Shown: positions 1 through 9,225, counted from the first letter of the stretch. The stretch is 64,000 nucleotides of DNA from Methyloceanibacter sp963820115 (GCA_963820115.1 CAWFYP010000002.1:124001-188000), one strand, 5' to 3'. A program made the numbers and translations. Notes: generated from the sequence alone by a model not told the origin.

Positions 1-1223
1 AGCACGGCGATGACCCGCCGCAACCCTTCTCGTTCCTGACCGAGGCCATCACCACGCCGCAGACCGTCTGCCACGTCACCCATACGACGGACGCGACTCA
101 CGCCATCATCGCCGCCAACCTCGCCCGCGCGCCAATGTACTCGGGCGACATCCAAAGCGTCGGCCCGCGCTACTGCCCCTCCATCGAAGACAAGGTTGTG
201 CGCTTCAAGGAGCGCCGGAGCCACCAGATCTTCCTCGAGCCCGAAGGCCTTGACGACGACACGGTCTATCCGAACGGCATCTCCACCTCGCTGCCTGAAG
301 ATGTGCAACACGCCTTCCTCAAGACCATCCCCGGGCTTGAGCGCGCGACCGTGACGCGGCCGGGCTACGCCATCGAATATGATTACGTCGATCCGCGCGA
401 GTTGACGCCCGGGCTCGAGACGAAAGCGATCGAAAGGCTGTTCCTCGCCGGCCAGATCAACGGCACCACCGGCTATGAGGAGGCCGCGGCCCAGGGCCTC
501 ATCGCCGGCCTCAATGCCGCGCGCCGCGCCTCCGGATCGCGCAGGCCCGTCGCGCTCACCCGCGCCGACGCCTATCTCGGCGTGATGATCGACGACCTCG
601 TGACCCGTGGCGTGACCGAGCCCTACCGCATGTTCACCAGCCGCGCCGAATATCGCCTGACGCTGCGCGCCGACAATGCCGACCAGCGCCTCACCCCGCT
701 TGGGCTTGCCGCGGGCTGCGTCGGGCCCATGCGTGCCGCGTCCTTTGCCGCCAAGTCGCGCATGCTCGCCGAGGGCGAAGCGCTGCTTAATGGTCTGACG
801 CTTACGCCGAGCGAGGCCGCACGCGCGGGCCTCGCCGTCAATCGCGACGGGCGGCGGCGCAGCGCCTTCGAGCTTCTCGGTTATCCCGGCATCGACCTCG
901 CGCGGCTGCAAGCGATTTGGCCCGAGCTCGCCACGCTCGACCGCGGCGTCGCCGGTCAGCTTGCGACCGACGCGCGCTACGCCGTCTACCTCGCGCGCCA
1001 GGAGACCGACATCGCCGCCTTCCGCAAGGACGAGGCGATCGCCATTCCGGCCGACTTCGTCTTTGCCGGCCTGCCTGGCCTCTCCACCGAGCTTGGCCAG
1101 AAGCTCGAGCGCCACCGCCCGGCCAGTCTCGGTCAGGCGGCGCGCCTCGATGGCATGACGCCCGCGGCCCTGCTCCTCCTCTTGGCCCACCTCAAAAAGG
1201 GCGCCGAGCGGAAGAGCGCTTGA
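1..1223 (+). CDS. mnmG: tRNA uridine-5-carboxymethylaminomethyl(34) synthesis enzyme MnmG (5' end outside window)
   Basis: MnmG, with MnmE, installs the carboxymethylaminomethyl group at U34 of tRNAs using FAD, NADH and methylene-THF in the cytoplasm. The window opens inside the gene; the reading frame runs from base 3 without a stop to the TGA at 1221-1223, giving about 406 residues of a roughly 620-residue family. Visible hallmarks are the PFSFLT segment, GRY-type SGDIQSVGPRYCPSIEDK, the HQIFLEPEG segment, the NGISTSLP stretch, the GQINGTTGYEEAAAQG FAD-binding motif and the TSRAEYRLTLRADNAD segment, followed by the helical C-terminal MnmE-interacting domain. The N-terminal FAD dinucleotide-binding fold lies upstream of the window. 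It is followed after 7 bases by rsmG, the order usual beside the alphaproteobacterial origin. Confidence 0.98.
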   Translation, partial: HGDDPPQPFSFLTEAITTPQTVCHVTHTTDATHAIIAANLARAPMYSGDIQSVGPRYCPSIEDKVVRFKERRSHQIFLEPEGLDDDTVYPNGISTSLPEDVQHAFLKTIPGLERATVTRPGYAIEYDYVDPRELTPGLETKAIERLFLAGQINGTTGYEEAAAQGLIAGLNAARRASGSRRPVALTRADAYLGVMIDDLVTRGVTEPYRMFTSRAEYRLTLRADNADQRLTPLGLAAGCVGPMRAASFAAKSRMLAEGEALLNGLTLTPSEAARAGLAVNRDGRRRSAFELLGYPGIDLARLQAIWPELATLDRGVAGQLATDARYAVYLARQETDIAAFRKDEAIAIPADFVFAGLPGLSTELGQKLERHRPASLGQAARLDGMTPAALLLLLAHLKKGAERKSA

Positions 1224-1230
1224 ACCGCCC

Positions 1231-1905
1231 ATGGTCGGGGCGCCGAGGCCGCCAACCATCGCCGGACCGGAGGCCTTCGCCGAAGCCTTTAAAGTTCCAC
1301 GTGAAACAATCCACAGGCTCGGCCGCTACGCCGAGCTTTTGGCCCAAGGGCAGGCCCAGCACAATCTTGTGGGCCCAAGCACCCTGCCCCATTTGTGGAA
1401 CCGCCATTTCGCCGATTCGGCTCAACTCATTGCCCTTGCGCCGGACGCCCAACTCTGGCTCGATCTCGGCTCGGGTGCCGGATTCCCCGGCCTCGTGGTG
1501 GCCATACTCAAATCCGAGGATCCGGACTTCCACATGCATCTCGTCGAAAGCACGGCCAAGAAATGCGCCTTCCTCGCCGCGGTGGTGCAGGCGACGCAAG
1601 CGCCTGTGGAGATTCACGCGCTGCGCATTGAAGACTTCGCGCGAGTGCCTCACCAGCTTGAGCCCGAGATCGTCAGCGCCCGCGCGCTCGCCCCGCTGCC
1701 GCAGCTGCTCGACCTCGCCGCGCCATTCTTCGGACCGCGCACCAGGGGGCTGTTCTTGAAGGGCCGCGACGCCGAGCGCGAACGCGCCGCCGCCGCCAAG
1801 CGCTGGAGCTTCACCAGCCGCCTCCATCCGAGCTTGACCGCGCCAGACTCGGCCGTTGTCGACATCGCCGACTTGACCAAACGCAAGAAGGGCAAGAGCC
1901 AATGA
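1231..1905 (+). CDS. rsmG: 16S rRNA (guanine(527)-N(7))-methyltransferase RsmG
   Basis: RsmG (GidB) uses S-adenosylmethionine to methylate N7 of G527 of 16S rRNA. The 224-residue length fits the family. The SAM-binding motif DLGSGAGFPGL is at about residues 73-83, followed by the LVESTAKKCAFL acidic loop and the SARALAPL motif. The N-terminal VPRETI (normally VSRET) is encoded by the parS-like palindrome annotated separately. The gene starts 7 bases after mnmG and its stop overlaps the parA start by four bases (ATGA), so mnmG-rsmG-parA-parB probably form one transcript. No strong ribosome-binding site precedes the ATG, so translational coupling to mnmG is likely. Confidence 0.97.
   Translation: MVGAPRPPTIAGPEAFAEAFKVPRETIHRLGRYAELLAQGQAQHNLVGPSTLPHLWNRHFADSAQLIALAPDAQLWLDLGSGAGFPGLVVAILKSEDPDFHMHLVESTAKKCAFLAAVVQATQAPVEIHALRIEDFARVPHQLEPEIVSARALAPLPQLLDLAAPFFGPRTRGLFLKGRDAERERAAAAKRWSFTSRLHPSLTAPDSAVVDIADLTKRKKGKSQ
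1293..1308. promoter_or_regulatory. parS-like ParB binding site inside rsmG
   Basis: The 16-mer AGTTCCACGTGAAACA matches 14 of 16 positions of the widely conserved parS palindrome TGTTTCACGTGAAACA; the right half-site ACGTGAAACA is perfect. It lies inside rsmG, where it encodes the VPRET residues. In its canonical form parS encodes VSRET in the same frame, so protein and site are read from the same bases. ParB, encoded 1.4 kb downstream, would nucleate here. The two left-half mismatches may lower affinity; binding is inferred. Confidence 0.72.
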
Positions 1906-2717
1906 ACGCGCCTGGCCTCCGCCGCACCCGCGTCCTTGCCCTCGCCAATCAGAAAGGCGGTGTCGGCAAGACCACCACCGCCATCAATCTCGGCACTGCA
2001 CTCGCGGCCGTGGGCGAGCGCGTGCTCATCATCGACCTCGATCCGCAAGGCAATGCCAGCACCGGGCTCGGCATCGACGAGAAGCACCGCAAGCTTTCGA
2101 CCTATGACCTTCTGGTCGGGCGCACCGACCTTGCCGCGGCGCGCATCGCCACCAGCGTGCCGCGCCTGTCCATCGTGCCGGCCACCATCGACCTCATTGC
2201 CTTCGAGCGCGAGACGGGCTCGGGTGGCGGGCGTCACTATCGCCTGCGCGACGTGCTGGCGAGCGTGACCGCGGGCGCCGACGACGGCCTCGCTACCTAT
2301 GTGCTGATCGACTGTCCGCCCTCGCTCAACCTCCTCACCATCAACGCGCTGGTCGCCGCCGACGCCGTGCTGGTGCCGCTGCAATGCGAGTTCTTCGCGC
2401 TCGAGGGCCTCGCCCAGCTCATGCGCACCATCGAGGAGATCCGCGCGCGGCTGAACCCAAAGCTCGCCATCCACGGCGTGGTGCTCACCATGTACGATCA
2501 GCGCACGGCCCTGTCCGACCAGGTGGTGGACGATGTGCGCCGCGTGCTCGGCGACAAGGTCTATGCCACCATCATTCCGCGCAATGTGCGCGTGGCGGAA
2601 TCGCCGTCGGCCGGCAAGCCGGTGCTGCTTTACGATTATCGCTGCTCCGGCAGCCAAGCCTATATCGCGCTCGCCTCCGAGGTGATCGAGCGCGAGCGGC
2701 GTATGCGCGTCGCCTAG
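1902..2717 (+). CDS. parA: chromosome partitioning ATPase ParA (Soj)
   Basis: ParA is the deviant-Walker ATPase that moves ParB-parS complexes towards the cell pole by gradient-dependent release from nucleoid DNA. The 271-residue protein has the deviant Walker A motif KGGVGKTTTAINLG near residues 19-32, Walker A' IIDLDPQGNAST, and Walker B YVLIDCPPSL. Its ATG overlaps the rsmG stop by four bases. ParB follows after 35 bases. A typical chromosomal (not plasmid) ParA is indicated by its size, the absence of an N-terminal HTH and the mnmG-rsmG context. Confidence 0.98.
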   Translation: MNAPGLRRTRVLALANQKGGVGKTTTAINLGTALAAVGERVLIIDLDPQGNASTGLGIDEKHRKLSTYDLLVGRTDLAAARIATSVPRLSIVPATIDLIAFERETGSGGGRHYRLRDVLASVTAGADDGLATYVLIDCPPSLNLLTINALVAADAVLVPLQCEFFALEGLAQLMRTIEEIRARLNPKLAIHGVVLTMYDQRTALSDQVVDDVRRVLGDKVYATIIPRNVRVAESPSAGKPVLLYDYRCSGSQAYIALASEVIERERRMRVA

Positions 2718-2752
2718 CGTCAGGACGAAGAGGGAACGAAGGAGAACGGGGT

Positions 2753-3622
2753 ATGGCTCAAAGCGCGCAGAAGCGGCGGCTGGTCCGCGGGCTGGCCGAC
2801 ATCATCGGCGGCTTCGACGCAAGCGAGGGGGCCGAGATCGAAGGCCAGCGCATGGTGTCGATCACGGCGCTAAAGGCGAGCCGGTTCAACCCGCGCCGCG
2901 ACTTCTCGACGGATCAGCTCGAGGAGCTTGCCGCCTCCATCCGCGAGCGCGGGCTGGTGCAGCCGCTGGTGGTGCGGCCCTCAGGGCATGACGGCGAGAC
3001 CTATGAGATCGTCGCCGGCGAGCGCCGCTGGCGGGCGGCGCAGCTGGCCAAGCTGCATGAGCTGCCCGTGGTAGTGCGCGCGCTGAGCGATCAGGAATCG
3101 ATCGAGATCGCCATCATCGAGAACGTCCAGCGCGAGGATCTGAACGCGGTCGAGGAGGCGGAGGGCTACCGGCTCCTCATGGACGGCCACGATTACACGC
3201 AGGAAGATTTGGCGCGCGTCATCGGTAAGAGCCGCAGCCATCTCGCCAACACGCTCCGGCTGCTTAAGCTGCCCGATAGCGTGCAGCAGATGTTGCGCTC
3301 CGGCCAACTGAGCGCGGGCCACGCGCGCGCTCTGATCGGGCGCCCCGACGCGGCGGCGCTCGCGGCGCGGATCGTTAAGGAAGGGTTAACGGTGCGCCAG
3401 ATCGAGGCGTTGACCCAGGACCGGTCGCCGGCCGAGGCCAAGCCCAAGCGGCGGACCGGCAAGGACGCCAATACCCGCGCGGCGGAAGCCGAGCTTGCCG
3501 ACGCGCTCGGCCTGGACGTGGAGATCAAGGCCGGGCGCGGCGAGAAGGGCGAGCTGCGTATCCGCTATTCCAATCTCGATCAGCTCGAAGAGGTGCGCCA
3601 CCGCCTGCTCCGCCGGCGCTAG
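2753..3622 (+). CDS. parB: chromosome partitioning protein ParB (Spo0J)
   Basis: ParB is the CTP-dependent clamp that loads at parS and spreads along origin DNA. The frame is open further upstream into parA, but the ATG at 2753 (MAQSAQKRRLVRGLADIIGG) is chosen because AAGGAG stands about nine bases before it and the protein then begins with the usual basic 'RGLxxL' peptide that contacts ParA. The 289 residues show the N-terminal CTP-binding domain (GLVQPLVVRP; the GERRWRAA box; ENVQREDLNAVEEAEGY), the central helix-turn-helix (TQEDLARVIGKSRSHLANTLRLLKLP) and a C-terminal dimerisation domain. It is convergent with pyrE, with only six bases between their ends. Confidence 0.98.
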   Translation: MAQSAQKRRLVRGLADIIGGFDASEGAEIEGQRMVSITALKASRFNPRRDFSTDQLEELAASIRERGLVQPLVVRPSGHDGETYEIVAGERRWRAAQLAKLHELPVVVRALSDQESIEIAIIENVQREDLNAVEEAEGYRLLMDGHDYTQEDLARVIGKSRSHLANTLRLLKLPDSVQQMLRSGQLSAGHARALIGRPDAAALAARIVKEGLTVRQIEALTQDRSPAEAKPKRRTGKDANTRAAEAELADALGLDVEIKAGRGEKGELRIRYSNLDQLEEVRHRLLRRR

Positions 3623-3628
3623 CGCGCT

Positions 3629-4198
3629 TCAGGCGGTCGCGGCGAGAAACTCTTCGGCGCGGAACAGCGAGCGGAACGGGATGCCCGCCTTGGCGTAGAG
3701 CTCGGCCGCCCCCTCCCCGCGATCGAGGATCGACAGCACGAGCGCGACCTTGCCGCCCGCCGCCTTGACCACCTCCACCGCCTGCATGGCCGAGCCGCCG
3801 GTCGTGGTCACGTCCTCCAGGATGATGGCGGTCTTGCCGGCGATGTTTAGGCCCTCGATGCGCTGCTTGGTGCCGTGGTTCTTGGGCGCCTTGCGCACGA
3901 AGAAGCCCGCGAGCGGCCTACCCGCTTCGAGGCTCTTGATGGCGACCGGCGCGATCAGCGGCACCGCCCCCATCTCGATGCCACCGACGCAATCGGCCGG
4001 CACCCCGGCGATCTCGTGCAGGATGAGCTCGGCAAGCAGCGCCGCGCCTTCCGGGTGCAGCATGGTGGGCTTGGTGTCGAAGTAATAATCGCTCTCGCGC
4101 CCCGAGGCGAGCACGACCCGGCCGCGGCGGAACGACCGCTGCATGAGCAGATCGAACAGACGGTGGCGCGCGTGGCGCTTGCTGGCAACGGGAGTCAT
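3629..4198 (-). CDS. pyrE: orotate phosphoribosyltransferase
   Basis: PyrE joins orotate to PRPP to make orotidine 5'-phosphate in pyrimidine synthesis. The 189-residue protein has the N-terminal SGRESDYYFDTK substrate segment, the flexible catalytic loop with the basic FVRKAPKNHGTKQRIEG stretch, and the PRPP-binding signature AIILEDVTTTGGSA near residues 128-141. GAGGG lies five bases before the ATG at 4198. It reads towards parB and away from holA; the 69 bases to holA hold no gene. Nothing unusual is visible. Confidence 0.97.
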   Translation of the reverse strand: MTPVASKRHARHRLFDLLMQRSFRRGRVVLASGRESDYYFDTKPTMLHPEGAALLAELILHEIAGVPADCVGGIEMGAVPLIAPVAIKSLEAGRPLAGFFVRKAPKNHGTKQRIEGLNIAGKTAIILEDVTTTGGSAMQAVEVVKAAGGKVALVLSILDRGEGAAELYAKAGIPFRSLFRAEEFLAATA

Positions 4199-4267
4199 GC
4201 CGCCCTCAATACAAGGACGAGCGCGGGCGTCAACAGGCGAGCCTGAAGCGCGCCTCGGCTGAGCCTC

Positions 4268-5296
4268 TCAAACGGGAAGTCCCGCACCCTTATGCTGGCC
4301 GAGCGCGAACACGAGGCGCTCGGCGAAAGCGTGATCGAGGTCGGGAAGGCAGCGCGACCGCCGGATCGCCTTTTGGATCAGCGGCAGCGACGCGAGCAGC
4401 CGGGCGGCGCCCCAGCGCCGGCTATGGGCCACGAGACTGGGCTCGCGCTTGAAATGCGGCCGCGGGCGCAACGCCTTGACCGCCTGGTCGATGTCTTGTC
4501 CGGCACTTGCCGCCGCAGCCAGGCGATGCAGCTGGATGAAATGCCGCGCGAGCGCCGCGAGGGCCGTTTGCGGGTCGGTGCCCGCCGCCCCGAGCCGGCC
4601 GAGCTCGCGCAAGGCGCTCCCCGTCTCGCCGCCGCTCACGAGATAGACGAAAGTCTCGACCGCGATCTCGGCGCTGTCGCCGACGATGGCGTCTATCTGC
4701 TCGTGGGTGACCTGCCCGCTGCCGGCGGCGTAAAGCGCGAGCTTGACGACTTCGGCGCGCGACAGCGTCTGGTCGGCGCCGAGCCGCGTCATCAGATGCG
4801 CGCGGGTCTCGGCATCGATGCCCAGCCCCGCTCCTTTGAGCTCCTGGTCGACCACGCTCGTAAGCGTGCGCTCGTCGCTATAACAGGGTAGCGCCGCGGC
4901 GCCGGGCGCGGCCTCGAACAGCTTGCGCAAACCCGAATCGGGGCGAAGGTTGCCCGCCTCCACGATCAGCGCGCCTTCCAGCGGGCCTTGCAGCAGCGAT
5001 TTGAGGCCGGGCACGTCCAGTCGCTGTCCCGCCGTGACGCGCACCACCTTTCTGGCGGCGAACATCGGGACGGTACGAAGCTCCACCTCGAGCCGGGCGG
5101 CATCCTCGGCGAGATCACGGTCGTCGAGGCGGACGATCTCGCCGCCGCCCTTGGGGCCGCCGGCGAAATGGAGCGCGAGTGCCGCCGCTCGCTCGGCGAC
5201 GAGTCCCGCGTCGGGCCCGTACAGCAGCACGGCGCGGCAATTGGGATCGGGCACGTTGAGGAAGCGCTGAACCGATGCGGTCTTATAAGCGACCAT
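4268..5296 (-). CDS. holA: DNA polymerase III subunit delta
   Basis: HolA is the clamp-loader delta subunit that opens the beta sliding clamp. The 342-residue protein has the family N-terminus (MVAYK...RFL, then AVLLYGPDAGLVAERA), a middle AAA+-like region with VRVTAGQRLDVPGLKSLL and ALIVEAGNLRPDSGLRKLFE, and the helical C-terminal collar domain. As in the family, no complete Walker A motif is present. It lies 27 bases after lptE on the same strand, forming the leuS-lptE-holA block common in Hyphomicrobiales. Confidence 0.93.
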   Translation of the reverse strand: MVAYKTASVQRFLNVPDPNCRAVLLYGPDAGLVAERAAALALHFAGGPKGGGEIVRLDDRDLAEDAARLEVELRTVPMFAARKVVRVTAGQRLDVPGLKSLLQGPLEGALIVEAGNLRPDSGLRKLFEAAPGAAALPCYSDERTLTSVVDQELKGAGLGIDAETRAHLMTRLGADQTLSRAEVVKLALYAAGSGQVTHEQIDAIVGDSAEIAVETFVYLVSGGETGSALRELGRLGAAGTDPQTALAALARHFIQLHRLAAAASAGQDIDQAVKALRPRPHFKREPSLVAHSRRWGAARLLASLPLIQKAIRRSRCLPDLDHAFAERLVFALGQHKGAGLPV

Positions 5297-5323
5297 GGCA
5301 GGAAAGGATGCGCGAGGTGGCCG

Positions 5324-5836
5324 TTAGGCCGCGTTCGATAGGAAGGCCGCGACGCGGATCTTGATGCTTTCGGCGACGGTGGTAGCGGCCCGGTTCTCGG
5401 CGTCGTAGCGCGCCCGCACGTTGGAGTAGATCTGCTGGTAGCGCTCGAAGGCCGCGCGCGACATCGCGCCCCCTTCGAACATCACCTTGCCGTCGGCGAT
5501 GTTGATGAGCTTGAAGGTGGCGTTGAGCTGATAGACCTGCCCCACCGAATCGCCCGATTGACGCACGAGCTCGTCGGTCACGCTCTCTTTGACCACGATG
5601 TCGAGCCGGAATCTGGAGGGTGCCGGGTTGTCGCCGCCGGTATTGGCGAAGATCAGCTCGTTGCGCACCTTCTGGCCGACGCGGCCGGGAATCGGCGTGA
5701 CCTGGACCGCCGCCATGACCTCTGGCAGCCGCGAGCCGCTGGCCGTGCTGCCGTAAAGCGGCTGGAAGCCGCACCCCGCCAAGGCCAGGGCGGCCACGGC
5801 CAGCGCGACTGCGGCGAGCGTGCTACGCCACCACAT
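5324..5836 (-). CDS. lptE: LPS-assembly lipoprotein LptE
   Basis: LptE plugs the LptD beta-barrel and helps insert lipopolysaccharide into the outer membrane. The frame is open further upstream inside leuS, but the ATG at 5836 gives a 170-residue protein starting MWWRSTLAAVAL with a lipoprotein signal ending LALAGC (lipobox), followed by the family hallmark GFQPLYG. Tail residues resemble the conserved RYDAENRAA...ESIKIRVAAFL segment. The start overlaps the end of leuS by 14 bases, so the two are translationally coupled. The identification rests on the lipobox, the GFQPLYG motif and the context. Confidence 0.93.
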   Translation of the reverse strand: MWWRSTLAAVALAVAALALAGCGFQPLYGSTASGSRLPEVMAAVQVTPIPGRVGQKVRNELIFANTGGDNPAPSRFRLDIVVKESVTDELVRQSGDSVGQVYQLNATFKLINIADGKVMFEGGAMSRAAFERYQQIYSNVRARYDAENRAATTVAESIKIRVAAFLSNAA

Positions 5837-8441
5837 TGACGATCCTCTGCGGCACGACCACGACCTTCTTGATTTTGCGTCCCCCGATGGCGCGCACGAC
5901 AGTATCGAGCTTGAGCGCCGCTGCCTCAATATCTTCCTTCGCCGCGTCGCGCGCAATTGTCAATTCGTCCCGTCGCTTGCCGTTCACCTGGACGGCAATG
6001 GTGATGGTGTCGTCGAGCAACAGGGCCGGATCGGCCTCGGGCCACGACTCAAGCGCCAGCAAAGACTTGGCCCCGAGCGCCGCCCAGCACTCCTCGGCAA
6101 GATGCGGCATCATTGGTGCAACAATATGAACAAGTATTTCTGTAGCTTCGCGCAAGGCGGACTTCGTTGCGTCCGCAATATCGCCTGATTTCGCGTCACG
6201 CATAGCCGTCTCAAGAAGATTCGTCAAAGAATAGATGAAGGCCACCGCACTATTGAATCTGAGCGCGGCGATGGCCCGGGTAACGCGGTCGAGCGTCTTA
6301 TGCGCCTCCTTGCGCAACGCCAAGGCCTGCGCACCCGCGCCGGATTGTCCGCCTACGGACGGTCCTGACGCCGCGACCTCCTGCACCAGTCGCCACAGGC
6401 GCTGGACGAAGCGGTGCGCCCCCTCGACGCCGGCCTCCGTCCACTCGATGTCGCGTTCGGGCGGCGTGTCCGACAGCATGAACCAGCGCGCGGTGTCGGC
6501 GCCGTAACGGGCGATGATGTCGTCGGGATCGACCACGTTCTTTTTCGATTTCGACATCGATTCGATCGCGCCGATGGTGATCGGCTCGCCAGTCTTGGCG
6601 TGCATCGCGGCGCCATTGCGAATGATTACCTCTTGCGGGAACACCCATTTGCCGTGAACGTCCTTGTAGGTCTCATGGGTGACCATGCCTTGGGTGAACA
6701 GCCCCTTGAACGGCTCGTCGAGCGGCACGTGGCCGGTCTTGTGCATGGCGCGCGTGAAGAAGCGCGCATAGAGCAGATGCAGGATCGCGTGCTCGACGCC
6801 GCCGATATATTGATCCACCGGCAGCCAATAGCCGACCGCATTGGAATCGGTGGGCTCGCTCGCATGCGGCGAGCAGAAACGGGCGAAGTACCACGACGAA
6901 TCGACGAAGGTGTCCATGGTATCGGTCTCGCGCGTGGCCGGGCCGCCGCAGCTGGGGCACGTCACGTGCTTCCAACTCGGGTGGTGGTCGAGCGGATTAC
7001 CGGGCACGTCGAAGCTCACATCGTCGGGGAGCTTCACCGGCAGGTCCGCCGGCGGCACCGGCACGATGCCGCAAGTCGGGCAATGGATCATGGGAATGGG
7101 GCAGCCCCAATAGCGCTGCCGTGAAATGCCCCAATCGCGCAGGCGGAATTGCGTCTGCCGCTCCGCGCGCGGCTTGCCCTTGACTCTCTCCTTGGTGAGC
7201 CGGTCGGCGATCGTCGTCCTGGCCTCGGCCACCGACAGCCCGTCGAGGAAGCCGGAATTGATCAGCGTACCCTCGCCGGTATAGGCCTCGTCCCCGATGG
7301 CGAGGCTCTTGGCGTCGGCGCCCGCCGGCAGCACCACTGGAATCACCGGCAGCCGGTATTTTCGCGCGAATTCGAGGTCGCGCTGGTCATGTGCAGGGCA
7401 GCCGAAGATGGCGCCGGTGCCGTACTCCATGACGATGAAATTGGCGATGTAGACCGGCAGCTCGGCGCCCTCGATCACCGGGTGCTGCACGCGCAACCCC
7501 GTATCGAAGCCCTTCTTCTCCTGCGTCTCGATCTCGGCCGCACTCGTGCCCATATGCCGGCACTCGGCAATGAACGCCGACGCTTGCGGGTCCTTCGCCG
7601 CGATAGCCTGTGCAAGCGGGTGGTCGGGCGCGATGGCGATGAAGCTCGCGCCGAACAGCGTGTCGGACCGCGTGGTGAACACCTCGATGAAATCGTGGTC
7701 TTTCGGCGCGCCCTTCATGGTCTCGAAGCGGACGAGCAGCCCTTCCGACCGCCCGATCCAATTCGCCTGCATCAGCCGCACCTTCTCCGGCCAGCGCTCG
7801 AGGCTGCGGAGCGCGTCGAGCAGCTCCTCGGCGAAATCGGTGATCTTGAAAAACCATTGCGGCAACTCGCGCTGCTCGACCAGCGCGCCCGAGCGCCAGC
7901 CGCGCCCGTCGATGACCTGCTCGTTGGCAAGCACGGTATTGTCCACCGGGTCCCAATTCACCTTGCGCTTCTTGCGCTCGACGAGGCCCGCGGCCAACAG
8001 GTCGAGGAACAGCTTCTGCTGCTGCTGGTAATAGTCGAGGTCGCAGGTGGCGAATTCGCGCGACCAGTCGAGCGACAGCCCCATGCTTTTGAGCTGGCCG
8101 CGCATGGTGGCGATGTTGTCGTAGGTCCATTTGCCGGGATGGATGCCGCGCTCGACCGCGGCGTTCTCCGCCGGCAGTCCAAAGGCGTCCCAACCCATGG
8201 GATGCAGCACATTATGGCCGCGGGCGCGCATATAGCGGGCGACTACGTCCCCCATGGTGTAGTTGCGCACATGGCCCATATGGATGCGCCCCGAGGGATA
8301 GGGGAACATTTCCAGAACATAATATTTCGGGTGCGAATCGTTCTCGTCCGCCCGGAAGATGCCTTCGCTCTCCCAGACCGACTGCCAGTATCTCTCGCGG
8401 CTCGGCGCGTCGTAGCGCTCCGCCGGCTCGCTCTTTGTCAT
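5823..8441 (-). CDS. leuS: leucyl-tRNA synthetase
   Basis: LeuS charges tRNA-Leu. The ATG at 8441 (MTKSEPAERYD) gives 872 residues, the usual bacterial length; the frame stays open to 8675, but that upstream stretch has no family similarity. The HIGH signature appears as YPSGRIHMGHVRNY near residues 46-59, followed by the large CP1 editing domain (TTRSDTLFGASF; YGTGAIFGCPAHDQRDLEFA) with the conserved threonine-rich and aspartate editing motifs, and the KMSKS loop appears as SMSKSKKNVVDP. A zinc-type CPTCG/CPSCGG pair is present. Its end overlaps lptE. Confidence 0.98.
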   Translation of the reverse strand: MTKSEPAERYDAPSRERYWQSVWESEGIFRADENDSHPKYYVLEMFPYPSGRIHMGHVRNYTMGDVVARYMRARGHNVLHPMGWDAFGLPAENAAVERGIHPGKWTYDNIATMRGQLKSMGLSLDWSREFATCDLDYYQQQQKLFLDLLAAGLVERKKRKVNWDPVDNTVLANEQVIDGRGWRSGALVEQRELPQWFFKITDFAEELLDALRSLERWPEKVRLMQANWIGRSEGLLVRFETMKGAPKDHDFIEVFTTRSDTLFGASFIAIAPDHPLAQAIAAKDPQASAFIAECRHMGTSAAEIETQEKKGFDTGLRVQHPVIEGAELPVYIANFIVMEYGTGAIFGCPAHDQRDLEFARKYRLPVIPVVLPAGADAKSLAIGDEAYTGEGTLINSGFLDGLSVAEARTTIADRLTKERVKGKPRAERQTQFRLRDWGISRQRYWGCPIPMIHCPTCGIVPVPPADLPVKLPDDVSFDVPGNPLDHHPSWKHVTCPSCGGPATRETDTMDTFVDSSWYFARFCSPHASEPTDSNAVGYWLPVDQYIGGVEHAILHLLYARFFTRAMHKTGHVPLDEPFKGLFTQGMVTHETYKDVHGKWVFPQEVIIRNGAAMHAKTGEPITIGAIESMSKSKKNVVDPDDIIARYGADTARWFMLSDTPPERDIEWTEAGVEGAHRFVQRLWRLVQEVAASGPSVGGQSGAGAQALALRKEAHKTLDRVTRAIAALRFNSAVAFIYSLTNLLETAMRDAKSGDIADATKSALREATEILVHIVAPMMPHLAEECWAALGAKSLLALESWPEADPALLLDDTITIAVQVNGKRRDELTIARDAAKEDIEAAALKLDTVVRAIGGRKIKKVVVVPQRIVNVVA

Positions 8442-8529
8442 CTGCACGCTCGCTTTGCGCCCGAATGACCTGAATTGGCCGGAGCGGTCAAGTTGTGCTC
8501 GCGCTCGGCGATGCCATACGCTCACATCC

Positions 8530-9225
8530 ATGGAGCAAGATGCAATGGCAAGCGAGGTCGCAAGGCGCCTGAGCGATGTGCGGGCTGAGATCGCCGACGC
8601 GGCGCGCGCCGCCAAACGCGCTCCCGACGCCGTCAAGCTCGTCGCCGTCACCAAGACGGTTCCGGCGCCCGTCATCGAGGAAGCGATTGCCGCCGGTCAG
8701 CGCATCTTCGGCGAGAACCGCGTGCAGGAGGCGGCCGCCAAATGGCCCGCACTGCGAGGGCGTCACCCCGATCTCAAGCTTCATCTCATCGGGCCGTTGC
8801 AGTCGAACAAAGTGCGCGAGGCCGTCAAGCTGTTCGACGCCATCGAGAGCGTGGACCGGCCGAAGATCGCCCGCGCCCTCGCCGAGGAGATGAACTGTAC
8901 GGGAAAGCGCCCGCGTCTGTTCGTGCAGGTGAATACCGGCGAGGAGCCGCAAAAGGCGGGCATCGTTCCGGCCGAAGTCGATGGCTTCGTCGCCCAGTGC
9001 CGCGACGAGCTCGGTCTCACCATCGCGGGCCTCATGTGCATTCCGCCGCTCGATGAGGAACCGTCGCTGCATTTCGCCCTGCTCGCCAAAATTGCCCGCC
9101 GGCTCGGCGTCAAGGAGCTGAGCATGGGCATGAGCGGCGACTTCGCCAAGGCCGTTGCCTTTGGCGCGACCTATGTGCGCGTTGGCACCGCCATCTTCGG
9201 CGCCCGCGATATCGCGATGCGATGA
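8530..9225 (+). CDS. YggS-family pyridoxal phosphate homeostasis protein
   Basis: These proteins bind PLP in an alanine-racemase-like TIM barrel without known catalysis and buffer PLP and amino-acid pools. The 231-residue form starts at ATG 8530; a second ATG at 8545 has GGAG nine bases upstream and may be the true start. The PLP lysine is in KLVAVTKTVP; IFGENRVQE, HLIGPLQSNK, the LSMGMSGDF segment and the C-terminal YVRVGTAIFG phosphate-binding motif are all present. It is divergent from leuS, the two starts being 88 bases apart. Confidence 0.93.
   Translation: MEQDAMASEVARRLSDVRAEIADAARAAKRAPDAVKLVAVTKTVPAPVIEEAIAAGQRIFGENRVQEAAAKWPALRGRHPDLKLHLIGPLQSNKVREAVKLFDAIESVDRPKIARALAEEMNCTGKRPRLFVQVNTGEEPQKAGIVPAEVDGFVAQCRDELGLTIAGLMCIPPLDEEPSLHFALLAKIARRLGVKELSMGMSGDFAKAVAFGATYVRVGTAIFGARDIAMR

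Noticed and set aside
2384..2752. Longer parB start inside parA
   Set aside because: The extra 123 residues are the out-of-frame reading of parA; a good ribosome-binding site precedes 2753.
8442..8675. 78-residue N-terminal extension of leuS
   Set aside because: No LeuS family similarity, and it overlaps the start region of the divergent YggS gene.
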